Shown in pieces: positions 34,194 through 45,002 of a DNA stretch of 64,000 bases; the stretch's first letter is position 1, and each line of letters starts with the position of its first letter. The stretch is from Strigamia acuminata (lineage: Eukaryota; Arthropoda; Chilopoda; Geophilomorpha; Linotaeniidae). The position numbers were made by a program, and so were the translations under genes. The DNA is taken from the NCBI GenBank assembly GCA_949358305.1, contig OX442314.1, positions 35,273,608 through 35,337,607 on the forward strand, given 5' to 3'. Under the pieces are notes generated by a model. The model saw only the letters and a list, made by a program, of their open reading frames with translations, did no database searches and was not told where the DNA came from.

Positions 34194-34211
34194 TGGTGGA
34201 GATTGCGGTTT
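34194..34211 (+). other. Primer binding site of gypsy element 1
   Basis: TGGTGGAGATTGCGGTTT begins three bases after the LTR, the usual place for tRNA pairing. I could not assign the tRNA. Confidence 0.5.
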
Positions 34212-34953
34212 TCTTTTTAGATCCACTAATTGGTTTGATAAAAGTAGTGAAAAGTGAAAATTTACAGTAAAAATCAGCCAGTTTTGTGCAAAAAATTGAA
34301 TAATTAGAGCTAAAACCCCGTGAAAACTCAGTAAAAATAATAGAAATTCTTATAAAATTTAGGAATAGTGCAGATTAATTTGCATATTAGATAGAAATAA
34401 GAGTGAATCATAGAGTGACTCAGAGTTTGAAGACAGTATAGTGATTGAATATTTAATAAGATTGCATTGAGTTGAATAATATTTTGGATTTAATTATTAA
34501 AGTTGTTTAACATTGTTGAATATTGAATTTTGCAGGAAAGTTGTTTTGATAATAATATATTTAATAAAGTTTTAATAAATTTAATTTTTCTTTTTACAGG
34601 AAATTGATAAATTAGTAATAATTTATATAGATTCTGTTGTTGACTAATAATAATAATTGTTTATCTTCCAGGATTTTGATAATTGTTTTTTTTCAAAACA
34701 TTAAAATGAGAATATTTTTCAGGATAAGGATTTTGAATGTTGAGTGTTTGTTTAATGATAAAACATTGATTGATAACGATTCCATTAGAGGCAATGTATT
34801 TTTTCGGGTTTTTGTTGAGGTTTATGTTGATTTTGATGATTAATAGTATAAAGATTTATTTCAGAATAAGTGGTCAGTGAATTTTGGTTATAGTGAATGT
34901 GTGGAGGTGCATTATAGAGTAGTGAAAATAAAAATTATAGTGCATTTCAAGGC
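34212..34953 (+). other. Untranslated leader of gypsy element 1
   Basis: About 740 AT-rich bases between primer site and gag without an open frame of note. An upstream region of this size is common in gypsy elements. Confidence 0.6.
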
Positions 34954-36309
34954 TTGATAGTGGATAAACCAGTGAAGCTTACACAGACACAAACAAACGG
35001 TTTACTAGATTTACAGAACCAGGAATTACAGAGACTAGTGGATAATCCTAACGTAACCAAAACCAGGAAGAAATCAAAATCACATTCGGGACCTGAGATA
35101 AAGGAGGAAGATCCAGTTGTTGAAGTAAAGGAGGAGGATCAATTCCAAGATTCATTAACGCAACAAGAAATTGATTTATCCTCACCTTTGAAATTAATAA
35201 AACCAAAAGAGTTAAAATCATTTTTTGAATTATTAACACCAATAAAGACTATACAAACACCTTTATTAAAAACTAACATACAAGGATCCACATCAAAAGG
35301 AATAGTATCCAAGATGGCGGACCCAACAGCAGTATTAACTGATTTATTTAAGAGTTTGATGATACAAAAGCGACCTGTCGTTTGTTTTGACACCGAAAAA
35401 GGGAATATTGATCAGTGGCTCGTGGCTTACGAAGCAACAATAGGCACAGATGATGAGAGAGTTAAACAATTGCCATTAGCGTTAAAAACTGATGGTCTGG
35501 CTTGGTACGTGGAATTGCTCAAGAAGAATCCAACATGGACTTGGACAGAGTGGAAACCACAACTAGAAGATAAATTTCGTAGAGGCCAGGAAAACGTTTT
35601 AAATACTCTCCACTTTATGTCACATACAGAAGGAACAGCAGTTGCCTATATGAAAAAAGTTTTGGCTGAGTGTGCTTTTGTGAGGCCAGAGCTCACTGAA
35701 CATCAAAAGATTAATTATGTTTATCAAGGGATGAAACCCGATATGAAGAAGATGATAATCACAGTATTCCCATCCACATTGGCAGAGATGGAACAGAGGG
35801 TGAAGTTGTACGAGACCCACAAGGTTAAGGATCCAGCGGATTTACTGCTCTCACTTTTCAAAAAGGTGGTGGATGAAAAGGTAACTCCAGCGACATCAGG
35901 TAAACTGAGTGGAACTGTGGAAACCTCATTAACCCACGCCGAGCTTTTAGCTGAAAATGCAATGTTAAGACAACGGTTATTAGCTCTTGAGACGGTGGAA
36001 CCGACGTCAGAGGAACCCATCTTGATAGGAAGCCAGTGGTATACACCAATGAAACGAGGAGGTCAGAATTTTCAGTATCAGAATTTTCAAAGAGGTAGTA
36101 ACAATAAAAGTGGTAGGCAAGGTTATAATACTAATAATGATAATAATAGTAATAATCGATCTTGTGGATGCTATCATCACTTTACTTGCGAGTTTTATAA
36201 TCCACCAAGATACCAACAGGATAGAGGTAGTAATGCTGGAAGACCAAGAAGACGTAGAAGAGAAGGTCCTAGCACTACAGTTAACACCCAACAACAGACG
36301 GAAAACTAG
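34954..36309 (+). CDS. gag: Gag polyprotein of gypsy element 1
   Basis: The frame is open for 451 residues from a TTG, but the first ATG is at 35314 (context CAAGATGG), giving about 331 residues from MADPTAVL. That is my preferred start. The core shows FDTEKGNIDQWLVAYEA, AWYVELLKKN and YMKKVLAECAFVRPELTEHQ, the helical capsid-like fold of gypsy gag. It packages the element RNA. The C-terminal part is Asn- and Arg-rich, with a CGCYHHFTC motif instead of a canonical CCHC knuckle. The pol frame lies -1 relative to gag and is open through the gag stop. GGAAAAC just before the stop is only a weak slippery candidate. Confidence 0.85.
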   Translation: MIVDKPVKLTQTQTNGLLDLQNQELQRLVDNPNVTKTRKKSKSHSGPEIKEEDPVVEVKEEDQFQDSLTQQEIDLSSPLKLIKPKELKSFFELLTPIKTIQTPLLKTNIQGSTSKGIVSKMADPTAVLTDLFKSLMIQKRPVVCFDTEKGNIDQWLVAYEATIGTDDERVKQLPLALKTDGLAWYVELLKKNPTWTWTEWKPQLEDKFRRGQENVLNTLHFMSHTEGTAVAYMKKVLAECAFVRPELTEHQKINYVYQGMKPDMKKMIITVFPSTLAEMEQRVKLYETHKVKDPADLLLSLFKKVVDEKVTPATSGKLSGTVETSLTHAELLAENAMLRQRLLALETVEPTSEEPILIGSQWYTPMKRGGQNFQYQNFQRGSNNKSGRQGYNTNNDNNSNNRSCGCYHHFTCEFYNPPRYQQDRGSNAGRPRRRRREGPSTTVNTQQQTEN

Positions 36310-36419
36310 GAAGTCGGCCACAGAGAAATTGTTACCATCCGAATAGAAGTAAGAAGAAAAAGAATAAAAGATGGAAAAAGGACAACATTATAATAATTGA
36401 CGCAAAAATTTCGGAATCA

Positions 36420-38960
36420 TTGTTGGAAATCCCTATAATTGTAAAAAATTTGGAAATAAAGGCAGTTATGGACACTGGAGCTAAGAAGAACCTTTTAAGT
36501 GAAGAGTTAGCAGAAATATTACAGTTGGATTATCAGTCTACACCTAATATTAGATTACGAGGAATAGGAACTGATTTAATAACTCCAGTGGGTAAGACAA
36601 ATTTGAATATCCAAATAGGACAATTGCAGTACTCAGTAGAAGTATTGATAGTTAGAAGTTTCAATTACCAACTTTTATTGGGGGATCCATTTATGACTTT
36701 TGTGAGGTGTGTTGTTGATTACGATTTACAAAAAATCTTTGTGGGCCGAAATAGTGGATTAGAAGCAGTTTTCCCGATGAATAAGACGTATGTGGACCAG
36801 AATTACGTAGCAAGAGTGACAAAAGGCATAGCAATTCCACCAATGCATGAATGTGCAGTTCCAGTTAATTTAAGCACAGCTTTAACGACAGAAATGTTTT
36901 TGGAACCTTTAGGTAATGTAATCGATAGGTTTGGTATTATCTGTTGTAAGACGTTAACAAAGTTTGAGAACGGCAAAGGCGTAATACGAGTGGCAAATCC
37001 AACATCTAAGTCCATTTTTCTACAGGAGAAGTCTGCAATTGGTAAGGCACATTATATTATTGATATTGGGTTGATGGATGAAAAACAAGCAAATTGTTTT
37101 GACTCTAACTCCTCAAGTTCTAAGGTTGTTGAGTTGTTGAATGAAATACAAGCAAATTGCTTTGATTTTGACTCCGCAATAGCCAAAGATAAGATGAACA
37201 AGAGCCAACAGCAACAAATGAAGCAGTTACTTCAGAAAAATCAGGACAGATTTGCCATGACAGATAAAGACTTAGGAAGAGTAACCAACTTTAGTCATAA
37301 AATTGATACAGGTGATCATGAACCTATTCACTTGCAACCGTACAGACGTTCAATTGCAGAAAAAGAAGTAGAAGCTGAGGAAACCAGAAAATTGTTAGAA
37401 CAAGGGGTCATTAGGGAATCGGAAAGTCCCTGGAGCGCGCCAGTCTTACTCATCAAGAAAAGAGACGGTAAATGGAGGTTTTGTGTTGATTGGAGAAGGT
37501 TGAACGCAATTACAAAGAAAATGGTGTACCCACTGCCAAGAATAGATGACACGTTAGATCAACTAGCAGGGGCCCAGTTTTTCTCGATGATGGATTTAAT
37601 TCAAGGATACCATCAAGTTGAAATAAATGAACAAGACCGAGAGAAGACAGCGTTCACCACTTCAACCGGACACTATGAATTTAATGTCCTTGGAATGGGG
37701 TTATGTAACAGCCCAGCCGCGTTTCAAAAATTGATGAATAAAGTATTGGGCAACCTCCTTGGAAGGGTCTGTATAGCCTATCTTGACGACCTTATAATTT
37801 TTTCTAAAACATTTGAACAACATTTACAAGATCTGGACTCAGTCTTTGAAAAACTGCGAATTGCAAATTTAAAGGTAAAGCTAAGTAAATGCACTTTCGG
37901 GACGGATACAATCCGATATCTCGGACATGTGATTGATTCAGAAGGCATTTCACCAGATCCACGAAATCTCGAGTCTGTAGCAAAGTTTCCAATTCCATTA
38001 AATGTGAAGCAGTTAAGGGGATTTTTGGGTTTGTGTTCATATTATAGAAAATTCATTTTAGGATTTGCTGATATTTCCAAACCCTTGGTCAACCTTACAA
38101 AGAAAGACGAGAAATTTGACTGGGGACCGCCTCATGAAGAAGCATTTAAACAACTAAGAACAGCTTTGGTAACAGTGCCAGTTTTGGCTCATCCTAATTT
38201 CGCACAGCCTTTCATCATATCGACGGATGCAAGCGCTTATGGTTTGGGAGCCATTTTGAAACAAAAGCTTAACAACCAAGAGCATGTGATTTGTTATGCT
38301 AGTAGGTTATTAAGCAATGCTGAACAGAACTATAACGCGACAGAAAGAGAATGTCTGGCCATATTGTTTGGCATACAGAAATTTCGACCATATTTGTACG
38401 GGAAGAAGTTTACCATCATCACGGACCATTCAGCACTTCAATGGCTGAAAAGTGTCAAAAATCCAAATGGTAGGTTAGCACGATGGAGTCTGCAGTTGGT
38501 TGACTATGATTATGAAGTACAGCATAAGTCAGGCAAGAAACATACAGATGCCGATGCGTTAAGTAGGATTCCTGAGGACATTAGTGAAGAAGAAGTAATT
38601 ATTCCTTCATTATTGCTCGAAAATCTCGATTTACCTGCAGAGCAGCGTAAAGATCAGAAGATTATGGAACTCATCACATCACTGCAGACAATAGAGCAAC
38701 TTCCGCGCAAAAGAAGACGTCCGCTACAGCAGTACGTACTTCAAGGCGATATTTTGTTTAAGAAGAAGAAATTTAATTCCTTGAACACGGAAGAATTACT
38801 GTATATTCCACAGCATTTGAGAAAAGATGTTTTAGTAGAAATGCATGATGGTCTTACAGGCGCTCATTTAGGCCTGAGTAGAACTTGGAAGAAAATTAGA
38901 ACACGTTTCTTCTGGCCAAGGATTTATAGGGACCGAAGTGTGCAAGTGCAAAAACCATGA
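36420..38960 (+). CDS. pol: Pol of gypsy element 1: protease, RT, RNase H
   Basis: 846 residues counted from a TTG; the frame is actually open from before the gag stop, so it is entered by frameshift. The order is aspartic protease (MDTGAKKNLL, residues 17-26), reverse transcriptase (KKRDGKWRFCVDWR, then AYLDDLIIF with catalytic DD), RNase H (STDASAYGLGAI, TDHSALQWL) and the start of the integrase zinc finger (HDGLTGAHLGLSRT, FFWPRIYRD). It ends at a premature stop 10 codons later, where the C..C half of the zinc finger should be. In this family the product copies the element RNA into DNA in virus-like particles. Confidence 0.95.
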   Translation: MLEIPIIVKNLEIKAVMDTGAKKNLLSEELAEILQLDYQSTPNIRLRGIGTDLITPVGKTNLNIQIGQLQYSVEVLIVRSFNYQLLLGDPFMTFVRCVVDYDLQKIFVGRNSGLEAVFPMNKTYVDQNYVARVTKGIAIPPMHECAVPVNLSTALTTEMFLEPLGNVIDRFGIICCKTLTKFENGKGVIRVANPTSKSIFLQEKSAIGKAHYIIDIGLMDEKQANCFDSNSSSSKVVELLNEIQANCFDFDSAIAKDKMNKSQQQQMKQLLQKNQDRFAMTDKDLGRVTNFSHKIDTGDHEPIHLQPYRRSIAEKEVEAEETRKLLEQGVIRESESPWSAPVLLIKKRDGKWRFCVDWRRLNAITKKMVYPLPRIDDTLDQLAGAQFFSMMDLIQGYHQVEINEQDREKTAFTTSTGHYEFNVLGMGLCNSPAAFQKLMNKVLGNLLGRVCIAYLDDLIIFSKTFEQHLQDLDSVFEKLRIANLKVKLSKCTFGTDTIRYLGHVIDSEGISPDPRNLESVAKFPIPLNVKQLRGFLGLCSYYRKFILGFADISKPLVNLTKKDEKFDWGPPHEEAFKQLRTALVTVPVLAHPNFAQPFIISTDASAYGLGAILKQKLNNQEHVICYASRLLSNAEQNYNATERECLAILFGIQKFRPYLYGKKFTIITDHSALQWLKSVKNPNGRLARWSLQLVDYDYEVQHKSGKKHTDADALSRIPEDISEEEVIIPSLLLENLDLPAEQRKDQKIMELITSLQTIEQLPRKRRRPLQQYVLQGDILFKKKKFNSLNTEELLYIPQHLRKDVLVEMHDGLTGAHLGLSRTWKKIRTRFFWPRIYRDRSVQVQKP

Positions 38961-40192
38961 CAACACCACCAAAAGGATTGATGCAACCATGGTCGACAGT
39001 GTCTCGACCATTCGAACGAGTAGCCATAGACACGTTAGGCAGTTTCCCAACATCTGACACAGAAAACAAGTACGTTTTCATTATTACGGATTATTTATCA
39101 CGCACTGCAATAGCTAGAGCTGCGCCAGCATGCACAGCTATTGAAGCAGCGAATGCCCTTGTTTATGAAGTTATGCTGAAAGAAGGAAGCCCACGAGAGA
39201 TTCTGAGTGATAAGGGAACAGAATATAGAAATGAAATGATTAAGGAAATATCTGCATTGTTTAAGTCCCTTCACAAATCCACTTCCGGATACCATCCAAG
39301 AACAAATGGTCTTACGGAAAGATTTAATGCAACAATAGCTAAAATGTTGCAGAGCTATGTAAATAAAGATCATACTGATTGGGACGCATTTTTACCATTT
39401 CTTCTTTTCTCTTATAACACTGGAGTCCATGAAACAACAGGTTACACTCCGTATTATTTATTACGAGGTTATGAAGCAGATCTCAACGTGGATGTCAATT
39501 TAAACCTTCCTCGCAAGGAATTCACTTTGAGAACTTCCAGATTCATCAGGGAGGCAAGGAGAATTTCCAATGAACGAATTCAAGAACAAGGTTTGAAGAG
39601 CAAGAAAAGGTTTGATTTGGACAGAGTACATGTGGAATTCGATCCAGGAGAGCTAGTTTATTTGAAAACACCAAATAGAAAGGTTGGTTTAAGCGAAAAA
39701 CTCCTGCCACAATTCTCTGGATCATATGAGATCGTACGACGAACAGCGCCAAACGACTACGAAATTCGAAGTTCATCAGGTAAAAAGATGGACATTGTCA
39801 ACATAGAGCGACTGAAACCGTACAAAATGAGAGAAGAACTTTCAGAAGAAATAATGAAGCCTTTAACATCTAAAAAGGTTACATTTGCTGATGATTTGAA
39901 AGAAATAGACAGCGGAAATGAAATTATCGCAAAAAACAACGTAAATTCGTCAAACAAACCTGTTTCTGCAGCTACGGAACGTTTCATCGACGATGACGAT
40001 CAAATATCGTTGCGAGGCTTATTCGAGAACGAACTTCCGGCGAAAAATGAGGAAAATCAACTTCCGAAACCGTCACCAGGCGTCGCAAGTGCTGTCGACA
40101 ACGACGCGCATGCGCGACTATCTGAAGTTAGCAGTTTCCGGTCACGCCGCCTACGCAAACAGGCACGGCGCGATTACACTACATTCTACTGA
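38957..40192 (+). pseudogene. Integrase of gypsy element 1, cut off from pol
   Basis: 411 residues in a different frame from pol. The catalytic D-D-E triad is present: AIDTLG, LSDKGTEY and NGLTERFN with the usual spacing. A C-terminal domain follows with FDPGELVYLKTP and NIERLKPY. The zinc-binding HHCC domain is split between the two frames and at least one Cys seems lost with a short deletion at the junction. The ATG at 38957 is therefore only where the frame happens to open; I see it as the second half of a broken pol. Confidence 0.9.
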
Positions 40193-41000
40193 ACTTTTTC
40201 AAAGGGAACACAAGCATATTGTAGTGACCGGAGAAAATTTTCAATTGAAGTTAACAGCTTGACATTTAGAGAGTTCGTGTGTGACAGTACGTATTATTAA
40301 ACAATTGAAATTGAAGATTTAATAAAGCGGAAATTTGGAAAGTTTGAAAACGAAATTAATGCGAATGATTTTCAAGAAGCTGCATTGAAATTATTAACTT
40401 GGACATTTTTACATTGAATATTTAATTAGCTCATAGATAATAATTTGAATTTTACATAGTAAATCAAAATTGTAGTTGCAATAGACGAAATCAATAAGAA
40501 ATACATTGAATTACAATTGATATTGGTCAACCGAATTCTAATTTATTTCGCTATCTGGTGGACCGGGACTACATGCGCCATGCGCATCCGATTCATCTAC
40601 GTCACCGGATTCTTTACGAGTTGCATCAGAAGGCTTTGGAACCATTCGAAGAAGAAAAAGAGAAGCTAAAAACTCCTCTTCTATGAACTTTTAATTTTAA
40701 ATATTTTGTTTTTTTTGTATTTTAATTAAGATATAAATTTTATAGTTTTATAAAAAATGTTAAAAAACGAAAAAAAGTAATATAAATGTAAAGAAAATCC
40801 AAAAAGTGTTGTTTTGTATGATAAAATAGTGTTGAATTGTTATAATGCATAAAGAAATATTGAAAATTGTTTTCTGTACAAGATATGATTAACACTGGGG
40901 TGGGACTCATATATTTGATTATTTTTTTTAAGGTATGATTAACATATAAAATAATTGGCTTAAATTCTAAATAACATTGGTTTTTGGAGACCAAAAAATT
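40193..41000 (+). other. Element 1 region between integrase and 3' LTR
   Basis: No envelope or other gene; only AT-rich sequence with short frames. Confidence 0.6.
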
Positions 41001-41012
41001 TAAAGGGGGGGC
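41001..41012 (+). other. Polypurine tract of gypsy element 1
   Basis: AAAGGGGGGGC stands immediately before the 3' LTR, the priming site for plus-strand DNA. Confidence 0.8.
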
Positions 41013-41517
41013 TGTCACGCGGTTGAGTTGCGTCGTCTGCCGACCAGCTCAAACCAGCGCAAGAATTGAAGAAGTTGTCAAAATCTATCACTAGCCAGCG
41101 TACGTGATGGTGACATCACGGGCTGGTCAATCTGGATTAAACTTAGGGGGTGACTTAGGTATAAAAGAGCCACTTTGGCTCTTGGAGCTCAGTCCTTCCC
41201 GGGCTGCTAAGCAATTAGCACCAGCCAGCATATGGCGTAGTTTCCCTCCAAATTGAATCAAAGTGTTAATCATATCTTAGAGTATTTATTAGATTTAGTT
41301 TAGACTTAGTTTCACATTTTGTATTTATGATTTAAGTGTTTTGATTTAAAGAATAAAGACACTGTATTGTTTTCAATCTTAAACTCTGGTCTTGTTTCAC
41401 TTCACTCTTAGTTTAGTTAAGCCACTCTTTAGCTCAGCCAGTATTAGTGAAGCTAAAGTAAAGTAAAAATCAAGTAATAAGTTACGTGGTCACTATTGGC
41501 CATTTGGCCACGTAACA
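41013..41517 (+). repeat. 3' LTR of gypsy element 1
   Basis: 505 bases, 24 longer than the 5' LTR because of a different patch before the last 45 bases. Confidence 0.95.
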
Positions 41518-41521
41518 ATAT

Positions 41522-43535
41522 CATGAGACGTATACCAGTCAGTTAGAATGGAGATGTCGGCTGAAAAGAGGTCGGAGGAAACGATATTAAGGTTTGATGG
41601 AGTCGTGCGGGACAGAAAATTGTCATCAACGAACGAACGAATGCTGGAAGTCAGTGGAAGATCCAGAACAGGATTGGAGACAATGTTGTACAGCAAAGGT
41701 CCGAGCACAGAGCCTTGGGTCACACCACGGGTAGAAGGAAACACAGTCTTTTTGGGGTCGGAGGCAATTTGGCATGACCGGTTGGAGAGGTACGACGAAA
41801 ACAGTGTCAGCGGGATAGGACCAATGGAGAGCTTTTCCAACGAAGAGAGGGTATGGGAGTGAGACGGGGTATCAAAAGCCTTGGATACATCAGTTTTCGC
41901 GATGTGAACATGACGATGGGAGTCACAGCCACGAACGATTACGAAGTAAAGAGTAAAGATGAGCTTCAGGGCGCTCGAACCGGGACGGGAACCATACTGA
42001 TTAGGGGAAGAATTTTTGGTGATGGTAGGGCGGATTTGAAGGAGGATACAACGATCAGCTAATTTTGATAAGGGAGGGAGAGAAGAAATAGGGCGAAAGT
42101 TAGAGATGAGGGATTTATCACCACCTGTGTAAAGAGGAGTGATGACGGACTGTTTCCAGGCAGTGGGGTAGGTGGATGAGTCAATGATAGTATTGAAAAT
42201 GTTGGTGAGGGGAAGGAGAATCGATGGCAACAGGTGTTTGATAGCAATACCAGGAATGCTGTCAGCAGAGAACTTTGATGTGAGGTTAGTATTCAGGGCA
42301 GCAAAGGCGATGTCAGCTGGAGTTACATACTTAAAGGAATTAAATGACGGTAATAAACACGGGGTTGGAGAAAAGGAAGGTGGAAAGTTAGGGATGGTGG
42401 TGTTGAGAGGGTTGTCGAGGAACTTAGCATACAACTCATAGATATTAGGGGAGTCGGGAAGACATGTAGTGGACGTCCTAGGTTTAACGAGGCGCCAAAA
42501 ATTTTTTGAAGCCATGACTAGTCGACGTTTATTACGCCGTACCATAGCCTTGAAGTGGCGACAGGCAGTTTTGTGATCAGTGATGCAACCAGACTTACGA
42601 CGGAGGAAGAGCATAGTTTTGGTTTTTTGAAGAGTAGAAAGTTCAGCAGTCCACCAAGGTTTAGGGCGTTTGCGAGATGGGGAGGACGGGGATGCGTGTT
42701 TCAATAACAATTTACGAATTTGGGTGCAAAAGAAAGAAACTTTGAAGTCAATGTCAGTCGAAGCGGTAAGAGGCTGCCAATCAATCAAAGACAATTGAGA
42801 TCGAATTAACTCCCAGTTACATTTATTAAAAGCATACATGGGGGTACGGAGAGGTGGGGGAGGGGTGGGAGGTTTAGGGATAGACAATGATAGCAAGACG
42901 ACTTTGTGGTCGAGCATATCAAGATCGAACAAGGTACACGAGGTCATGACTAAATGGTTGGAGATAAAAATTTGGTCAATTAAAGTGGCAGTAGTGGTGC
43001 AAACACGAGTGGGTTTGGAGATTGTGGGAGACAAGTCAGCACTAGCCATGAATCTAACAATGTCGTCATTGGACAAATTAACAAGAAAGTTGTGGTTAAA
43101 GTCACCAGCAACGATAGTAGAAAGGTTGGGGGAAAAGTGTTCGGTGAAAATGTCAAAAATGTGAGAAAGCGGCCAAGAAGAAGTACGATACAGTATAATT
43201 ATCTGGGTAACGAAGCTCGAAGAAGACAAGACACCGAACAGAAATTCGGCACCATCAGACTCAATAGAAATTTGGGAGGTAAAAGTGTAAAAGTCTCTAA
43301 AAAACAATGCAACTCCGCCCCCACGGGATGAACGGTCAGTACGAGCCAGAGAATAGCCGGGAATGTTGAAGCACTCATCTGGGCACTCAGGGGAGGCCCA
43401 GGTTTCGGTGATAGCCAAGATGTCGGGACAAGACGACTGAGCGAGGCCAACGATGTCATCAATTTTGGAAAATAAAGAGCGTGCATTGAGGTATATGATG
43501 GTAAAAGGAAGGTTATTGCATGACCGGGTGGTCAT
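41522..43535 (-). pseudogene. LINE ORF2, N-terminal part: endonuclease and RT
   Basis: About 670 residues from MTTRSCNN. The endonuclease has YLNARSLFSKIDDI, DILAITETW, VAGDFNHNF and a late DH. The reverse transcriptase has TDVSKAFDTPSH, STRGVTQGSVLGPLLYNI and RSFVDDN, where FVDD replaces the usual YADD. The frame breaks at the ATAT duplication of gypsy element 1 and resumes at 33705. Its ATG follows the ORF1 stop after only a few bases. The NARSLFSK opening and the overall plan place it among CR1/L2/Jockey-type LINEs, which nick DNA and prime on the target. Confidence 0.9.
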
Positions 43536-43539
43536 GCCA

Positions 43540-43759
43540 CTACGAAAAGGGCTGAATATTAGTAGTGGGAGAGGGGTGAGTGGGTAGGAGATGGGGATTT
43601 TTGCCGTGGAATGGCCGGACGCCGATGCTGCGGGGCCACATGTGCGGGGAGATCAATGACGCAGGGTCATCTGTAGCGATGCGCAGGAAAAACGATTTGC
43701 TGATGGATTTGTCCTCCTTAGTCCATCTTGCACACTGAAGGACGGTTAGGCCTCGGGAA
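43540..43759 (-). pseudogene. LINE ORF1, C-terminal part
   Basis: A frame with SRGLTVLQCARWTKEDKSIS and a stop at 43540, four bases before the ORF2 start. Across the second LTR element it continues in the same frame at 56578-56848, which encodes an Arg/Asp-rich stretch (TARDDARDGARDNV) and AATTAEEVRSYAV. About 160 residues remain; no CCHC knuckle or coiled coil is seen. The product of ORF1 usually binds the LINE RNA. Assignment is by position and frame continuity. Confidence 0.65.
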
Positions 43760-43763
43760 ACGG

Positions 43764-44829
43764 TGCGGCGATCCGGGTTTTTACTTATTAAATTATTTAA
43801 ATTCAATAAGCAATCGTCGTAGAGATGCCGTACAGGACTTCTACTCTGTGGCCAAATGTTTGTCTAGGGGAATGATTTTACACAGAGTAAAGGAAAAATT
43901 AGATAGTTTTAATCGTTCAAAATACAAAGGAGGTATTATTTAAAATGTTTGGGGTCGATCTGGCTTCTTCTTCAAATATACACTCACAGTTGACCGTTGG
44001 CTCCAAGATGGCGTCGATGGCGTCGTGTGAGCGCGGGATTTTAGCGGAGTAAACTCAACGCTAAAATACGTTGCTAAAATATACTAAAAATCCTCACGGA
44101 GCAAGCTCAACACGAGAATACGTCTTGCACACAGCGGTTTGATTATTACGGAGCAAGCTCGACGTAACAATCCGTCTTAACACAATCCGCCTTGTGGAGT
44201 TAAACTCAACACAAAGCCTTCAAATTGACAGAGCAAGCTCAATGTCAATTTACACACAGAAATGGCTTAAATTACGCGTAGTAATTCAAGCAGAAAGGCG
44301 CTATTCCGTACAGTTGGCACGGACCAGCAATGAATCTCAACTCTTCCAGATATCACAGATCACACTTAGCAATGGTTGGCATAAGTTTGACACAGATGTG
44401 AATGGTTTGGAAGCAGAATCAAGAATGCGGGAAGAGTGGGCCAAAACCGTTTGGCTCACTCCTAAATCTGCTCAGAAAAGCTGCGCAGATGACGAGTTGC
44501 ACAAAGATCACACACGGCCGCCTTCGGGTCGTGTGCAACAATTGAGCCGGGCACGCGCGAGGGGAAGGGATGCTCCGCCCAGGCACACGCCTAGCAGCAT
44601 CATCAAAGCAATGCACGCTGCAGCGCGATTGGTTGACGCTGTTGCTGGGCCAAAACTTGCTGCAAAACACAATATTATTTGGGTAATATTGTGTCTTGTT
44701 TTATATTTTATTAATGTATGTTTTATTTCAATTTACATTGAAACAAAACATATAAGCTTGTTGAATATGTTTATAAGACAATTTGGAAATATGGTGCGCA
44801 CTCAAATAGGAATATTTGAGGTCACCACA
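43764..44829 (-). repeat. 3' LTR of gypsy element 2
   Basis: 1066 bases, TG...CA ends. In element sense: TATAAA at 44770-44775, AATAAA at 44707-44712, then a long downstream part with five hairpins (44039-44251). Confidence 0.97.
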
Positions 44830-44846
44830 CTTCCCCCCCTTTTAAG
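44830..44846 (-). other. Polypurine tract of gypsy element 2
   Basis: On the minus strand AAAAGGGGGGGAAG stands directly before the 3' LTR. Confidence 0.85.
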
Positions 44847-45002
44847 AAAGAATCTTATTCTTTTCCAAAAAGAGATAGGTAAGTATGAGAATAAATACAC
44901 AAGGTTTCAAAGTAAAATGGAACAGGATATATATTTATTCTTTTTTATTACAGTGTAAAAATAAAAAAGGAATTATTTTTAATGAACGGGCGTGTTCCCT
45001 AA

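Larger units (their letters stand above)
33710..41517 (+). mobile_element. Ty3/gypsy LTR retrotransposon 1, defective
   Basis: LTRs at 33710-34190 and 41013-41517 both begin TGTCACGCGG and end CGTAACA. The 4-base duplication ATAT stands outside (33706-33709 and 41518-41521). Inside in plus orientation: primer site, leader, gag (34954-36309), pol (36420-38960) and integrase (38957-40192, out of frame with pol). An 820-base tail without an envelope gene follows, then a purine tract. The order PR-RT-RH-IN is that of Ty3/gypsy. A lesion at about 38925-38950 breaks pol, so this copy cannot make integrase by itself. Confidence 0.95.

Noticed and set aside
41548-43331. Plus-strand frames of 70-108 residues
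   Set aside because: Shadows of LINE ORF2 on the minus strand.
44194-44958. 254-residue plus-strand frame and its 325-residue twin at 55938-56915
   Set aside because: Both lie in the two LTRs of gypsy element 2, antisense to its genes; they include the hairpin array and the LTR edge and have no domain.
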